Below are positions 8,454-15,816 of a stretch of 21,224 nt of DNA, piece by piece. The stretch spans positions 1 through 21,224 of the IMG/VR virus record IMGVR_UViG_3300008264_000564; one strand, given 5' to 3'. A program made the translations under genes and the position numbers. The notes beneath the pieces are model-generated. The model searched no databases. It was given only the letters and a program-made list of their open reading frames with translations, and was not told the DNA's origin. This DNA is from a virus. Each line of letters starts with the position of its first letter. Position 1 is the first letter of the stretch.

Positions 8454-11400
8454 TGGCTACTCTCCTCTTGACAGCTGCTGTCGCCTCCGCTGGGCTTTCC
8501 GGATTCACGTTGTTCGCTGCTAATCTTGCGGCTGCTGCTGTTGGATCGTTCATTGATAATAGACTTTTTGGTGTCAGTCAGAATCAGCAGAGCGAAGGTC
8601 CTCGTCTTACCGAAATGCAGGTTTCGACCTCTTCTGAAGGTCAACCGATTAAACGTCTATACGGGAGAGCTCGTATAGGTGGTAATCTGATTTGGACAAC
8701 AAATTTCAAAGAAACGAAAAACACTTCCACTGAAAAAGTCGGTGGGAAAGGCGGTGGTGGAAAGAAATCCACTGTCACCACGACGACCTACACTTATTCA
8801 ATTTCGTGCGCTTTTGCCTTCAGTGAAGGCAATGATCGTTGTCGTATCGGTCGTATCTGGATCGATAATAAACTGTTTGACACGAACGGTGTGACTTACA
8901 GATTCTACCCTGGAAGCCAGACTCAGGGTAAAGACCCGAAAATAGTAGCAGTTGAAGGAGCCAATAACGTCTCTGCTTATCGAGGGATTTCTTATATCGT
9001 TTTTGAGAATTTGGAACTTGAGAAGTTTGGTAATCGTATTCCTCAGATCACAGCTGAGATTATTGTTCCAATCAATAATCCTAGTGCAGACATCATGGAA
9101 AACCTTATCCAAGCGGTAAACATGATTCCTGCAACTGGTGAGGTTGCTTATTCTACCACACCTTCGATAAAAGATGATGGTTTCGGCAATGCTATTGCTG
9201 AGAACATTCATTTGAAAGCTGATGAGACTGACATTGAACTCTCTGTTGAGGATCTTGTCTCTCAAATGCCTAACGCGAAACGGATGAACCTCGTTATCTC
9301 GTGGTTCGGTAACGATCTTCGCATGAATAATTGTAAGATTGAACCAAGGGTAGAAATCAAACAAAACAAAGTTCTTCAACCGATTGACTGGAACGTTGGT
9401 GGTCTGAACCGCTCTACTGCAAATCAGGTTAGCCAGATAAATGTCAATGGTGAAAATCGCCCTGCTTTCGGTGGGACACCTTCTGATCATTCTGTTGTTG
9501 AAGCGATTCAATATCTGTGTGACGGTCAAGGAATAGATGTTCTATTCTATCCGTTCTTACTCATGGACATCCCTGCTGGTAATGGTCTTCCTGATCCTTA
9601 TGGTGGAGCTGAACAGTCTGTGTATCCTTGGAGAGGACGCATAACGACGAGCAATCCAGCAACTGTTGATAAGACAGCGACTGCTCAGACTGAGATTGAT
9701 GCTTTCTTCGGAAGCGTAACCGCTGGTAATTTCAGCGTATCAGGAACTACTGTGACTTACACTGGCTCTCCCAGTGACAGAGGTTACAGAAGAATGATTC
9801 TTCATTACGCTCATCTGTTCGCTGCTGCGATTAATACTCTCACAGTTAAGAGTCGTGGCTATGGTTTCTATGTTGGAACCGAGATGAGAGGCATCACACA
9901 GACTCGTCGCAACGGAACTGGTGTTTATCCAGGTGTGACCAAGTTCAGCGATCTGATAAATGATGTGAAAGCAATCTTCAATGCTGCTGGACTATCAAGT
10001 GTTCGAGTGAGCTATGCGGCTGACTGGAGTGAATATCATTCACATCGTCCTACCGATGGAACAAATGACGTATTCTTCAACATGGATCCTCTCTGGACGA
10101 ATCCTAACTGCGCTTACGTCGCTATCGACAATTATGTCCCAGTTTCTGATTGGCGTGACGGTGTAAGCCATAGTGATTACGGTTCTGGGAACGATGTCTA
10201 CGGGAATCCTAAATCCACAAGCATCTATGATAAGAACTATCTTCAAGGTCAGATTGAAGGTGGTGAGGGATACGATTACTTTTATCTCAATGATAGCAAC
10301 CGCACTAATCAAGTGCGAACTGCTATCACCGACGGAGCTCATGGGAAGCCTTGGGTCTTCAGGCAGAAAGATTTTCGTTCTTGGTGGAGCAATCAACACT
10401 TTAATCGTCCTGGTGGTGTTCAAAGCGGATCTCCGACTTCATGGACTGCAGGATTGAAGAAGATCGTGTTCTCTGAATATGGTAGTCCTGCCGTAGACAA
10501 AGGAACTAATCAGCCGAACGTTTTCTATGATCCAAAGTCTTCTGAGAGTTTTCTACCATACTTCTCCTCTGGGCAAAGAGACGACACGCTTCAACGAGCA
10601 TATTATGAAGCTCTCATTCTGTATTGGAGAGACAACGCTCCTACAATCGGCAGCGTGAAGATGATCGATCCATCTGACATGTATGCTTGGACATGGGATG
10701 CTAGACCGTTCCCTGCTTTCCCATATCGGACAGACTTCTGGAGCGATGGTGAGAACTGGCAACTCGGTCACTGGCTGAACGGTCGAGTTGGTGTTGTTCC
10801 TCTCGGAGAGCTTGTGAAGATTATCTGTGGGTGGGTCGGTTTCACTGACGCAGACATTGATGTTTCCGGTCTTGTTGGCTCGAACACAATAGTTCGAGGA
10901 TACCCAATCGACAGCATCATGTCTCCTCGTGAGGCACTCAATCCTCTTTTCAGCGCATACCTGTTTGACGGCTTTGAATCACAAGGTAAGATCAAATTTC
11001 TTCTGCGAGCTAACACTCCTTTCTCGCCTGTAGATATCCAGGATTTCATCTCAACCAGAGAAAATCCTTCTGGCTATCAGCTGAACCGAGCCCAGGAAAC
11101 AGAGCTTCCAGCGAAGTCGATCTTGTCCTACATGGATGAGCAGAAAGACTATCAGGTAGGAACAGTTGGAACTCAAAGACAGACTACGACAAGCTCTGTC
11201 GTCATAGAACTGAGATTCCCTCTTGTTCTCCCAGAAACCATTGTAGCTATTCTGTCAGCAGTCGTCATTCAAGAAACATGGGCTGCTCGTGAGACCTTGG
11301 AGTTCGCTCTTCCGCCAAGCGAGATCGCATTTGATCCTGGTGACGGTGTGATACTGACAATCGGTGGTCGACAGCTTTCATTCAGAATCACTGGCGTTCA

Positions 11401-12427
11401 AAAAGGTGAAACTCTCAACATGAATGCTGAGGGTATCGATACTACGATCTATGATGCTCTTGTGTCTGGTGCAGGATCGAACAATAATGCTGGAGTGTCT
11501 GTTGTCGGGAAGTCTATAGTTAGATTCATGGATATCCCACTCGTCAGTGGAGAGGAGCCTCTCCCTTGGGCTCCTCGAGTCGCTGCATATCAAGGACCAT
11601 TCCCTCCGGCTGTGAACATTTATGAAAACACTGGCTCTGATCTTCTATTGATGAACCAGTTGCTTTCACCAACTCAGATGGGTGTCCTTGTCACTCCTCT
11701 CTTGGCTGGACCTCACACTATCATTGATGAAGGAAACATCATTCAAATCGACATGAATGACGGGAATTTCCAAGTTCTGTCTGATACAGAAACAAACGTT
11801 CGCAATGGATCGAATGCTATCGCTGTGCAGACCTCTAATGGTGACTGGGAAATCATTAAGTTCGTGAATGCGGCTTTGCAAAGCGGTCGTCGTTACAACC
11901 TGAGCAGACTGTTTCGTGGTCAACTCGGAACTTATCCAATCATGGAAGCATCGATCCCCGCTGGTCAGCCTGTTGTCTTTCTAGATACGGCTACAGTCGT
12001 TCCTCTCAATATACCTGAAGCTCGTAGGCTAGAGACCATAAACTATCGTTATGGCCCGAACGTCTATCCAACTGGATCATCGTTCTACCAGGATCTTGCA
12101 CATCTTGGAAAAGCTGTTGGTCAACGTCCTTATCCTGTTGCAGATGTTCAGTTTTTTCCTCAAAGTGGAGCAGTTATGTTCACTTGGAAAAGACAAACTC
12201 GCTTCGGTGGAGAGGGATTCGAAGAAGAGACAGTGCCTCTGAACGAGGACAGCGAGCGCTATCAAATCGATTTACTTGACGGTTCAGACGTGCTATTGTC
12301 AACGGTGGAAGTCACAACTCCCACTTATACCTTTACAGGAGCTCCGTCAGTGTTCAAAGCCCGCATTTATCAGATGTCTGCCAGCGTCGGCCGAGGACGT
12401 CCGGTGACTGCAACTTACGGAGTGTGA
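8453..12427 (+). CDS. Tail-tip 'megatron'/host specificity protein, GTA gp15-like with TIM-barrel domain
   Basis: A 1324-residue tail-tip protein. The N-terminal part has RLYGRARIGGNLIW, typical of hub-like J-type proteins. Residues about 445-775 form the GTA TIM-barrel-like domain, with strongly conserved stretches such as VGTEMRGITQTR, SYAADWSEYHS, AIDNYVPVSDWRDG, GTNQPNVFYDPKSSES and GHWLNGRVG. Residues about 800-1000 resemble the Phage-tail_3 domain (REALNPLFSAYLFDGFE), and the C-terminal part includes RLFRGQLGT. The barrel resembles glycoside hydrolases, so sugar binding or cleavage at the cell surface is possible but unproven. ATG 8453 forms TGATG with the upstream stop and has AAGGGAG (8439-8445). 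It lies last in the GTA-like set. Confidence 0.92.
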   Translation: MATLLLTAAVASAGLSGFTLFAANLAAAAVGSFIDNRLFGVSQNQQSEGPRLTEMQVSTSSEGQPIKRLYGRARIGGNLIWTTNFKETKNTSTEKVGGKGGGGKKSTVTTTTYTYSISCAFAFSEGNDRCRIGRIWIDNKLFDTNGVTYRFYPGSQTQGKDPKIVAVEGANNVSAYRGISYIVFENLELEKFGNRIPQITAEIIVPINNPSADIMENLIQAVNMIPATGEVAYSTTPSIKDDGFGNAIAENIHLKADETDIELSVEDLVSQMPNAKRMNLVISWFGNDLRMNNCKIEPRVEIKQNKVLQPIDWNVGGLNRSTANQVSQINVNGENRPAFGGTPSDHSVVEAIQYLCDGQGIDVLFYPFLLMDIPAGNGLPDPYGGAEQSVYPWRGRITTSNPATVDKTATAQTEIDAFFGSVTAGNFSVSGTTVTYTGSPSDRGYRRMILHYAHLFAAAINTLTVKSRGYGFYVGTEMRGITQTRRNGTGVYPGVTKFSDLINDVKAIFNAAGLSSVRVSYAADWSEYHSHRPTDGTNDVFFNMDPLWTNPNCAYVAIDNYVPVSDWRDGVSHSDYGSGNDVYGNPKSTSIYDKNYLQGQIEGGEGYDYFYLNDSNRTNQVRTAITDGAHGKPWVFRQKDFRSWWSNQHFNRPGGVQSGSPTSWTAGLKKIVFSEYGSPAVDKGTNQPNVFYDPKSSESFLPYFSSGQRDDTLQRAYYEALILYWRDNAPTIGSVKMIDPSDMYAWTWDARPFPAFPYRTDFWSDGENWQLGHWLNGRVGVVPLGELVKIICGWVGFTDADIDVSGLVGSNTIVRGYPIDSIMSPREALNPLFSAYLFDGFESQGKIKFLLRANTPFSPVDIQDFISTRENPSGYQLNRAQETELPAKSILSYMDEQKDYQVGTVGTQRQTTTSSVVIELRFPLVLPETIVAILSAVVIQETWAARETLEFALPPSEIAFDPGDGVILTIGGRQLSFRITGVQKGETLNMNAEGIDTTIYDALVSGAGSNNNAGVSVVGKSIVRFMDIPLVSGEEPLPWAPRVAAYQGPFPPAVNIYENTGSDLLLMNQLLSPTQMGVLVTPLLAGPHTIIDEGNIIQIDMNDGNFQVLSDTETNVRNGSNAIAVQTSNGDWEIIKFVNAALQSGRRYNLSRLFRGQLGTYPIMEASIPAGQPVVFLDTATVVPLNIPEARRLETINYRYGPNVYPTGSSFYQDLAHLGKAVGQRPYPVADVQFFPQSGAVMFTWKRQTRFGGEGFEEETVPLNEDSERYQIDLLDGSDVLLSTVEVTTPTYTFTGAPSVFKARIYQMSASVGRGRPVTATYGV

Positions 12428-12428
12428 C

Positions 12429-13622
12429 ATGGCGACGCCGATCCTTGGTATTCCAGAACTTGAAGCTGCTCAGGGGCAGAAATATCTGACAGTCAATCAA
12501 GCTCTTCAACGACTTGATGCTCTTGTCAATTTGACAGTGTTCAATCGCACTCAGACAGCCCCTCCCGGATCACCAGCTGAGGGGCATCGCTACATTGTTG
12601 CTTCTGGTGCGACTGGCGCTTTCGCTGGTCAAGTGAACAATGTTGCTGTCTATATTGGAACGAATTGGGTCTTCTTCACTCCGAGTGAAGGCTGGCGAGC
12701 ATACGATCAAGGCGCAAATCAATTCCTCGTTTACGATGGAACTGCATGGGTTGTCAATGGTCTCACGAGTGCTTCGCTGAGCAATGGTTCAGTGAACTTG
12801 CTCGGTGTCGGTGCAACACCGACTACGACCAATCGTCTATCTGTGACTTCTCCTGGCGTATTGTTCAATCGTGAAACAAATAGTTTCGCATTGACTATGA
12901 ATAAACAGGCGGCTGCTGATACTCTTCAAATAGTGACTCAGACGAATTTCAGCACCAGATCTATTTTCGGAAATCTTGGGAACGACGATTTCACAATAAG
13001 AGTCTCTCCAAACGGCTCTACGTTCTTTGATGCTGTTGTCTTTGACAGAAATAACGGAAGCGGAAAGATGATCTGGCTCGGTCTAGGTGGAGCAACGCCA
13101 GACACGAACAATCGTCTTTCTATAAATTCCCCAGCGGCTCTTTTCAATCATGCTGGTGGCAACATCGCTGTCACATTGAACAAGAACGCAGTCGGCAACG
13201 ATGCTGGTTTCATATTCCAGAATAACTTCAGCACTCGTGCTCTCTTTGGGCTCCTTGCTGACGACAACTTCACTGTTAAAGTCTCACCGAACGGTTCTTC
13301 GTTCGTCACTGCTTTGACGCTGAATGCGACGACTGGTGCTGCAACCATGAGCGAAGGTTATTCGACTCTGGCGACTGATGCAGCGTTTACGATCAACCCG
13401 TTTGATCCAGCAGAACTACTTCATACAGGAACTCTGACTGCCGCTCGAGCTTGCACACTGGGAACCTCTGGAGCGATCGCTGGTCAGCGCAAAAGACTCA
13501 CTCGAACAGGTGGTGGCGCATTCAACATCACGTTCGCTGGAAAGAACGTCGCTACTGGTCAATGGGCAGAAGCAGTCTACAACGGAACAGCGTGGTATCT
13601 ATCCGCGTTTGGTTCGCTATAA
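12429..13622 (+). CDS. DUF2793 tail protein with internal repeats (putative fibre/appendage)
   Basis: A 397-residue protein starting one base after the megatron stop. Residues about 1-110 fit DUF2793, seen next to GTA-type tail genes (QGQKYLTVNQALQRLDALV; APPGSPAEGHRYIVASGATG; YDGTAW). Residues about 124-210 and 217-303 are two copies of one unit of roughly 93 residues, sharing G-ATP-x-T-NRLS, FN..., NFSTR-x-(I/L)FG and FT(I/V)-x-VSPNGS. The C-terminal segment (GQRKRLTRTGGGAFNITFAG, ending YNGTAWYLSAFGSL) resembles the end of fibre proteins. A role in receptor contact is inferred from position and repeat structure; no enzymatic motif is visible. Confidence 0.75.
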   Translation: MATPILGIPELEAAQGQKYLTVNQALQRLDALVNLTVFNRTQTAPPGSPAEGHRYIVASGATGAFAGQVNNVAVYIGTNWVFFTPSEGWRAYDQGANQFLVYDGTAWVVNGLTSASLSNGSVNLLGVGATPTTTNRLSVTSPGVLFNRETNSFALTMNKQAAADTLQIVTQTNFSTRSIFGNLGNDDFTIRVSPNGSTFFDAVVFDRNNGSGKMIWLGLGGATPDTNNRLSINSPAALFNHAGGNIAVTLNKNAVGNDAGFIFQNNFSTRALFGLLADDNFTVKVSPNGSSFVTALTLNATTGAATMSEGYSTLATDAAFTINPFDPAELLHTGTLTAARACTLGTSGAIAGQRKRLTRTGGGAFNITFAGKNVATGQWAEAVYNGTAWYLSAFGSL

Positions 13623-13633
13623 AGGATATAGAT

Positions 13634-13837
13634 ATGTTGAATACGACAGAGATACAAGTCAACTCGATCATCGCCGAGCTTCGTGCCCAAAGGGAGTTGG
13701 CGAACGATCGTGCAGCGAACATAGCGGTAGAATTGGCCGTTGTGAAAGCTGAGAAAGAAGTTCTGGAGACACTGGTAAAGAATCTCCAGGATCAATTGAA
13801 ATCGGCTGTAACTGGAGATCAGGAAAGCCAAAATTAG
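13634..13837 (+). CDS. Small coiled-coil protein of unknown function
   Basis: A 67-residue, highly charged helical protein with AAAGGA (13621-13626) seven bases before ATG 13634. Most of the length (about residues 10-58) has heptad-like spacing of I, L and V, for example SIIAELRAQRELANDRAAN and LETLVKNLQDQL, predicting a coiled coil. There is no TM segment. The longer open frame from 13451 starts inside the previous gene and is not used. It closes the tail operon and lies directly before a structured intergenic region. It could be a small fibre accessory or chaperone, but I do not recognise a family. Confidence 0.65.
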   Translation: MLNTTEIQVNSIIAELRAQRELANDRAANIAVELAVVKAEKEVLETLVKNLQDQLKSAVTGDQESQN

Positions 13838-13839
13838 AC

Positions 13840-13964
13840 GCTCAGAGAGCGCTCAGAGGCTGTGCCGCTGTAAAGGGGCGGTAACATAGGCCAAGGCCAC
13901 AAGGCCATTGTCCGAGCATCTCTGAGGCGCTCCGAGCATAGCAGCAAGGCGGTCCAACCGCGTT
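13840..13964 (+). other. GC-rich structured intergenic element, possible RNA domain
   Basis: The 147-base gap between the tail and lysis genes can fold extensively. A 5' arm at 13840-13858 carries GCTCAGAG twice and is nearly the reverse complement of 13920-13937 (CTCTGAGGCGCTCCGAGC), giving a basal stem of about 16 pairs with small bulges around a 61-base interior. Inside, CCGC (13865-13868) pairs with GCGG (13878-13881), and three GGCC blocks (13889, 13895, 13903) can pair in alternative ways. Downstream, GCGG (13949-13952) pairs with CCGC (13958-13961) over a 5-base loop. No T-run follows, so this is not a standard terminator. It precedes the AAAGGGGG site of the next gene. Confidence 0.5.
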
Positions 13965-13984
13965 AAACAAAGGGGGCAGATAGC

Positions 13985-14326
13985 ATGGGATCAAGCAACA
14001 TGTCAATGACGAATGAAGAACTTCAGATCGTCGTAAGGGAGGCGGTCTCGGGCGCTGTTGGAACTACTGTGAAAGAAACGTTGATCTCACTTGGTATTGA
14101 CGTTAAAGATCCGATCAAAACCCAAGAGCAGATGGTAGCTCTTCGCGACATCGCTAAGATGCTGGATGACGAGGAATTCAAGAAGGATCTCGCTCACGTC
14201 CGCAAGTGGCGACAATCTGTTGACAAAGTTTCTGATGTCACTCTGCGAACTGCCATTGGATTCTTGATAACTGGTTTCTTTGGCTTTATGGTCTTCGCCG
14301 TGAAGGCATGGCTTGAGAAGAACTGA
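13985..14326 (+). CDS. One-TM membrane protein, putative holin or lysis accessory
   Basis: A 113-residue protein with a soluble helical N-terminal region and one predicted TM helix near the C terminus (about residues 89-107, AIGFLITGFFGFMVFAVKAW) followed by a short basic end. The block LGIDVKDPIKTQEQMVALRD followed by a W-x(2)-S segment and a C-terminal TM is a pattern I have seen in small phage membrane proteins near endolysins. AAAGGGGG (13969-13976) sits before ATG 13985; ATGs at 14000 and 14006 are alternatives. It lies 15 bases upstream of the endolysin, so a holin or holin-like role is inferred; a one-TM C-anchored topology is not the commonest holin class. Confidence 0.6.
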   Translation: MGSSNMSMTNEELQIVVREAVSGAVGTTVKETLISLGIDVKDPIKTQEQMVALRDIAKMLDDEEFKKDLAHVRKWRQSVDKVSDVTLRTAIGFLITGFFGFMVFAVKAWLEKN

Positions 14327-14341
14327 AGAAGGAGAATTCAG

Positions 14342-15178
14342 ATGACACCGACTGACAGCCAAAGACTTCTCGCAGCCGCTGGATACTACTCTGGTGGAAT
14401 TGATAATGATTGGGGTCCGAAGTCCCAAATAGCGGCGAACAAGCTGCTTGAATCACGAGCGAGTGAACTTCCAGTTGGCTGGCAACGGTGGGGAGTTGAG
14501 CGTCGTCGAATCGCTGCCTGTCAGTTGATTTTGAAACACGCTGGCTACGATGAAGTTGGTGAGATCGATGGTTTTGCCGGACCTTCAACGAAATATGCGA
14601 TTGAGAATTGGAACCACTTCCAATTATACGGAAAGAAGCCTGATAATTGGCGTGAAGATGATGTCGTTCAAGAGGATGACGATCAGGAGCCGCTGCGACT
14701 TCAGACTTGGCCTCTTCAATCACAGATGACCAAGTTCTTTGGTCAGCCCGGAGGTTCCCAATGCACGGCTGGAAAGATCCAGCTTCCTTTCAAGATGAGG
14801 ATCGCGTGGAACAAGAAACAAACGATCTCTGTCATCTCTTGCCATGAGAAGGTCGCTGATAGCGCCGAGCGTGTCTACAAGAAAATTGCCTCGCAGTATT
14901 CTCCGAAAGACATCTCTCGCTTGGGCTTTGACCTCTTTGGTGGATGCTACAATTATCGCAAGATGCGAGGAGGCTCTAGTCTTTCGACTCATGCCTACGG
15001 TATCGCAATAGATCATGATCCTGATCGTAATCAGCTCAAGTGGGGTCGTGATCGCGCTTTCCTCGCCAAGAACGAATGTGTCGAATTTTGGCGAGCCTGG
15101 GAATCCGAGGGGTGGCTGTCCCTCGGTCGTGCAAAAAACTATGATTGGATGCACGTCCAAGCAGCCAGAGTGAATTAA
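14342..15178 (+). CDS. Endolysin: peptidoglycan-binding domain plus M15 peptidase
   Basis: A 278-residue lysin. Residues about 5-95 hold two peptidoglycan-binding-like helical repeats (LLAAAGYYSGGIDNDWGPKS and LILKHAGYDEVGEIDGFAGP). Residues about 125-275 are an M15/VanY-type metallopeptidase domain with S-x-H-x2-G-x-A-x-D at 215-224 (STHAYGIAID) and WMHVQ at 269-273. His217, Asp224 and His271 are the expected zinc ligands. An acidic linker (about 104-117) joins the two parts. Members cut L-Ala-D-Glu or D-Ala bonds in peptidoglycan stem peptides; the exact bond is not predictable here. There is no signal peptide, so it should depend on a holin. AAGGAG (14329-14334) precedes ATG 14342. Confidence 0.88.
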   Translation: MTPTDSQRLLAAAGYYSGGIDNDWGPKSQIAANKLLESRASELPVGWQRWGVERRRIAACQLILKHAGYDEVGEIDGFAGPSTKYAIENWNHFQLYGKKPDNWREDDVVQEDDDQEPLRLQTWPLQSQMTKFFGQPGGSQCTAGKIQLPFKMRIAWNKKQTISVISCHEKVADSAERVYKKIASQYSPKDISRLGFDLFGGCYNYRKMRGGSSLSTHAYGIAIDHDPDRNQLKWGRDRAFLAKNECVEFWRAWESEGWLSLGRAKNYDWMHVQAARVN

Positions 15179-15195
15179 CAACGAAAGGAGATCCT

Positions 15196-15441
15196 ATGAA
15201 TTCCAATCTCTTCCACAATATCCTGAACGTTGTGATTGCGCTGCTCGCAGCCTTCACAGCATTCTTGATCGCTACCGGCTGCACCACGTTGCCGACTGGC
15301 TCTCTCGAATGTTCAAAGTCATGGATCAGCCCTGAATGGACTGCCCTTGCCGTCACTGGCCTCGGCATCCTGAAGACGGTCATCAACATCGTTCGTGACG
15401 GTTTCAGCGGCTTGTTCAAGAAACAGCCGCCTGTCCAATAA
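15196..15441 (+). CDS. Two-TM membrane protein, putative holin
   Basis: An 81-residue protein with a strong AAAGGAG before ATG 15196. TM1 covers about residues 9-28 (LNVVIALLAAFTAFLIATG) and TM2 about 48-66 (ALAVTGLGILKTVINIV), with a basic C-terminal tail (LFKKQPPVQ). Size, two TM helices and position between endolysin and spanins fit a class II holin. Cys29 after LIATG resembles a weak lipobox (Ala rather than Leu at -3), so an alternative is a lipoprotein with a second TM. It cannot be decided from sequence whether this protein or the one at 13985 is the main holin. Confidence 0.6.
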   Translation: MNSNLFHNILNVVIALLAAFTAFLIATGCTTLPTGSLECSKSWISPEWTALAVTGLGILKTVINIVRDGFSGLFKKQPPVQ

Positions 15442-15452
15442 GGAGAACGACA

Positions 15453-15677
15453 ATGACGTGGCTCTCGCTTCTTATCAATCTGTTGAAATTGGCAACGGGT
15501 CTGTTCAATTATATTGAGCGGAATCAGCTGATGTCAGCAGGAGAGGCGAGAGCTCTCGCCGCACAACTGGAGGAACTCAATGGTCGAGTCAAGAAATCCC
15601 TTGAAGCTCGCGAGTCTGTTGCTCGTGACGCTGCTGCTGGTAGGCTGCGAGACGACGATGGGTATCGGCAAGATTAA
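15453..15677 (+). CDS. Putative inner-membrane spanin (Rz-like)
   Basis: A 74-residue protein with a hydrophobic N-terminal segment (about residues 2-18, WLSLLINLLKLATGLFN) and a charged helical remainder (about 27-62) of coiled-coil character rich in Ala, Glu and Arg. That is the i-spanin plan: one N-terminal TM anchor and a periplasmic helix. AAGGAG (15440-15445) overlaps the previous stop. It is short for an i-spanin, and the hydrophobic segment is only marginal as a TM helix. The best support is the nested lipoprotein gene beginning inside it in the +1 frame, as in lambda Rz/Rz1. Confidence 0.65.
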   Translation: MTWLSLLINLLKLATGLFNYIERNQLMSAGEARALAAQLEELNGRVKKSLEARESVARDAAAGRLRDDDGYRQD

Positions 15678-15813
15678 CACTGGAGTTGCTAATCAACTTC
15701 AGGTTTGTCAGGCTTGGCAACCAATCCGTTGGAAGTCGTCCTGGCCTGATGAAGCTATTCTTCAGGCGAAACAGAACAACGCTGCGAGATTGGCGTGGGG
15801 TTGTCCACGGTGA
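15580..15813 (+). CDS. Putative outer-membrane spanin lipoprotein (Rz1-like)
   Basis: A 77-residue lipoprotein. Residues 1-22 form a signal peptide with basic residues followed by LASLLLVTLLLVG, and Cys23 completes a good lipobox (LVGC). The mature part contains VCQAWQPIRWKSS and ends with QAKQNNAARLAWGC, a layout I associate with small o-spanin-like proteins of phages. ATG 15580 lies inside the putative i-spanin gene in another frame, overlapping it by 98 bases, with an internal GGAGGA (15569-15574) five bases upstream. This nested arrangement is characteristic of two-component spanins, which fuse inner and outer membranes in the last step of Gram-negative lysis. Confidence 0.75.
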   Translation: MVESRNPLKLASLLLVTLLLVGCETTMGIGKINTGVANQLQVCQAWQPIRWKSSWPDEAILQAKQNNAARLAWGCPR

Positions 15814-15816
15814 AAC

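Noticed and set aside
8798-9529. A 243-residue open frame on the - strand
   Set aside because: It lies wholly inside the well-supported megatron-like gene, has no recognisable domain, and the Arg/Ile-rich composition is that of an antisense shadow.
13859-13919. A possible tRNA in the structured intergenic region
   Set aside because: There is no cloverleaf with a 7-bp acceptor stem, no TTC-type T loop and no CCA-type end; the pairing is a single basal stem with inner hairpins.
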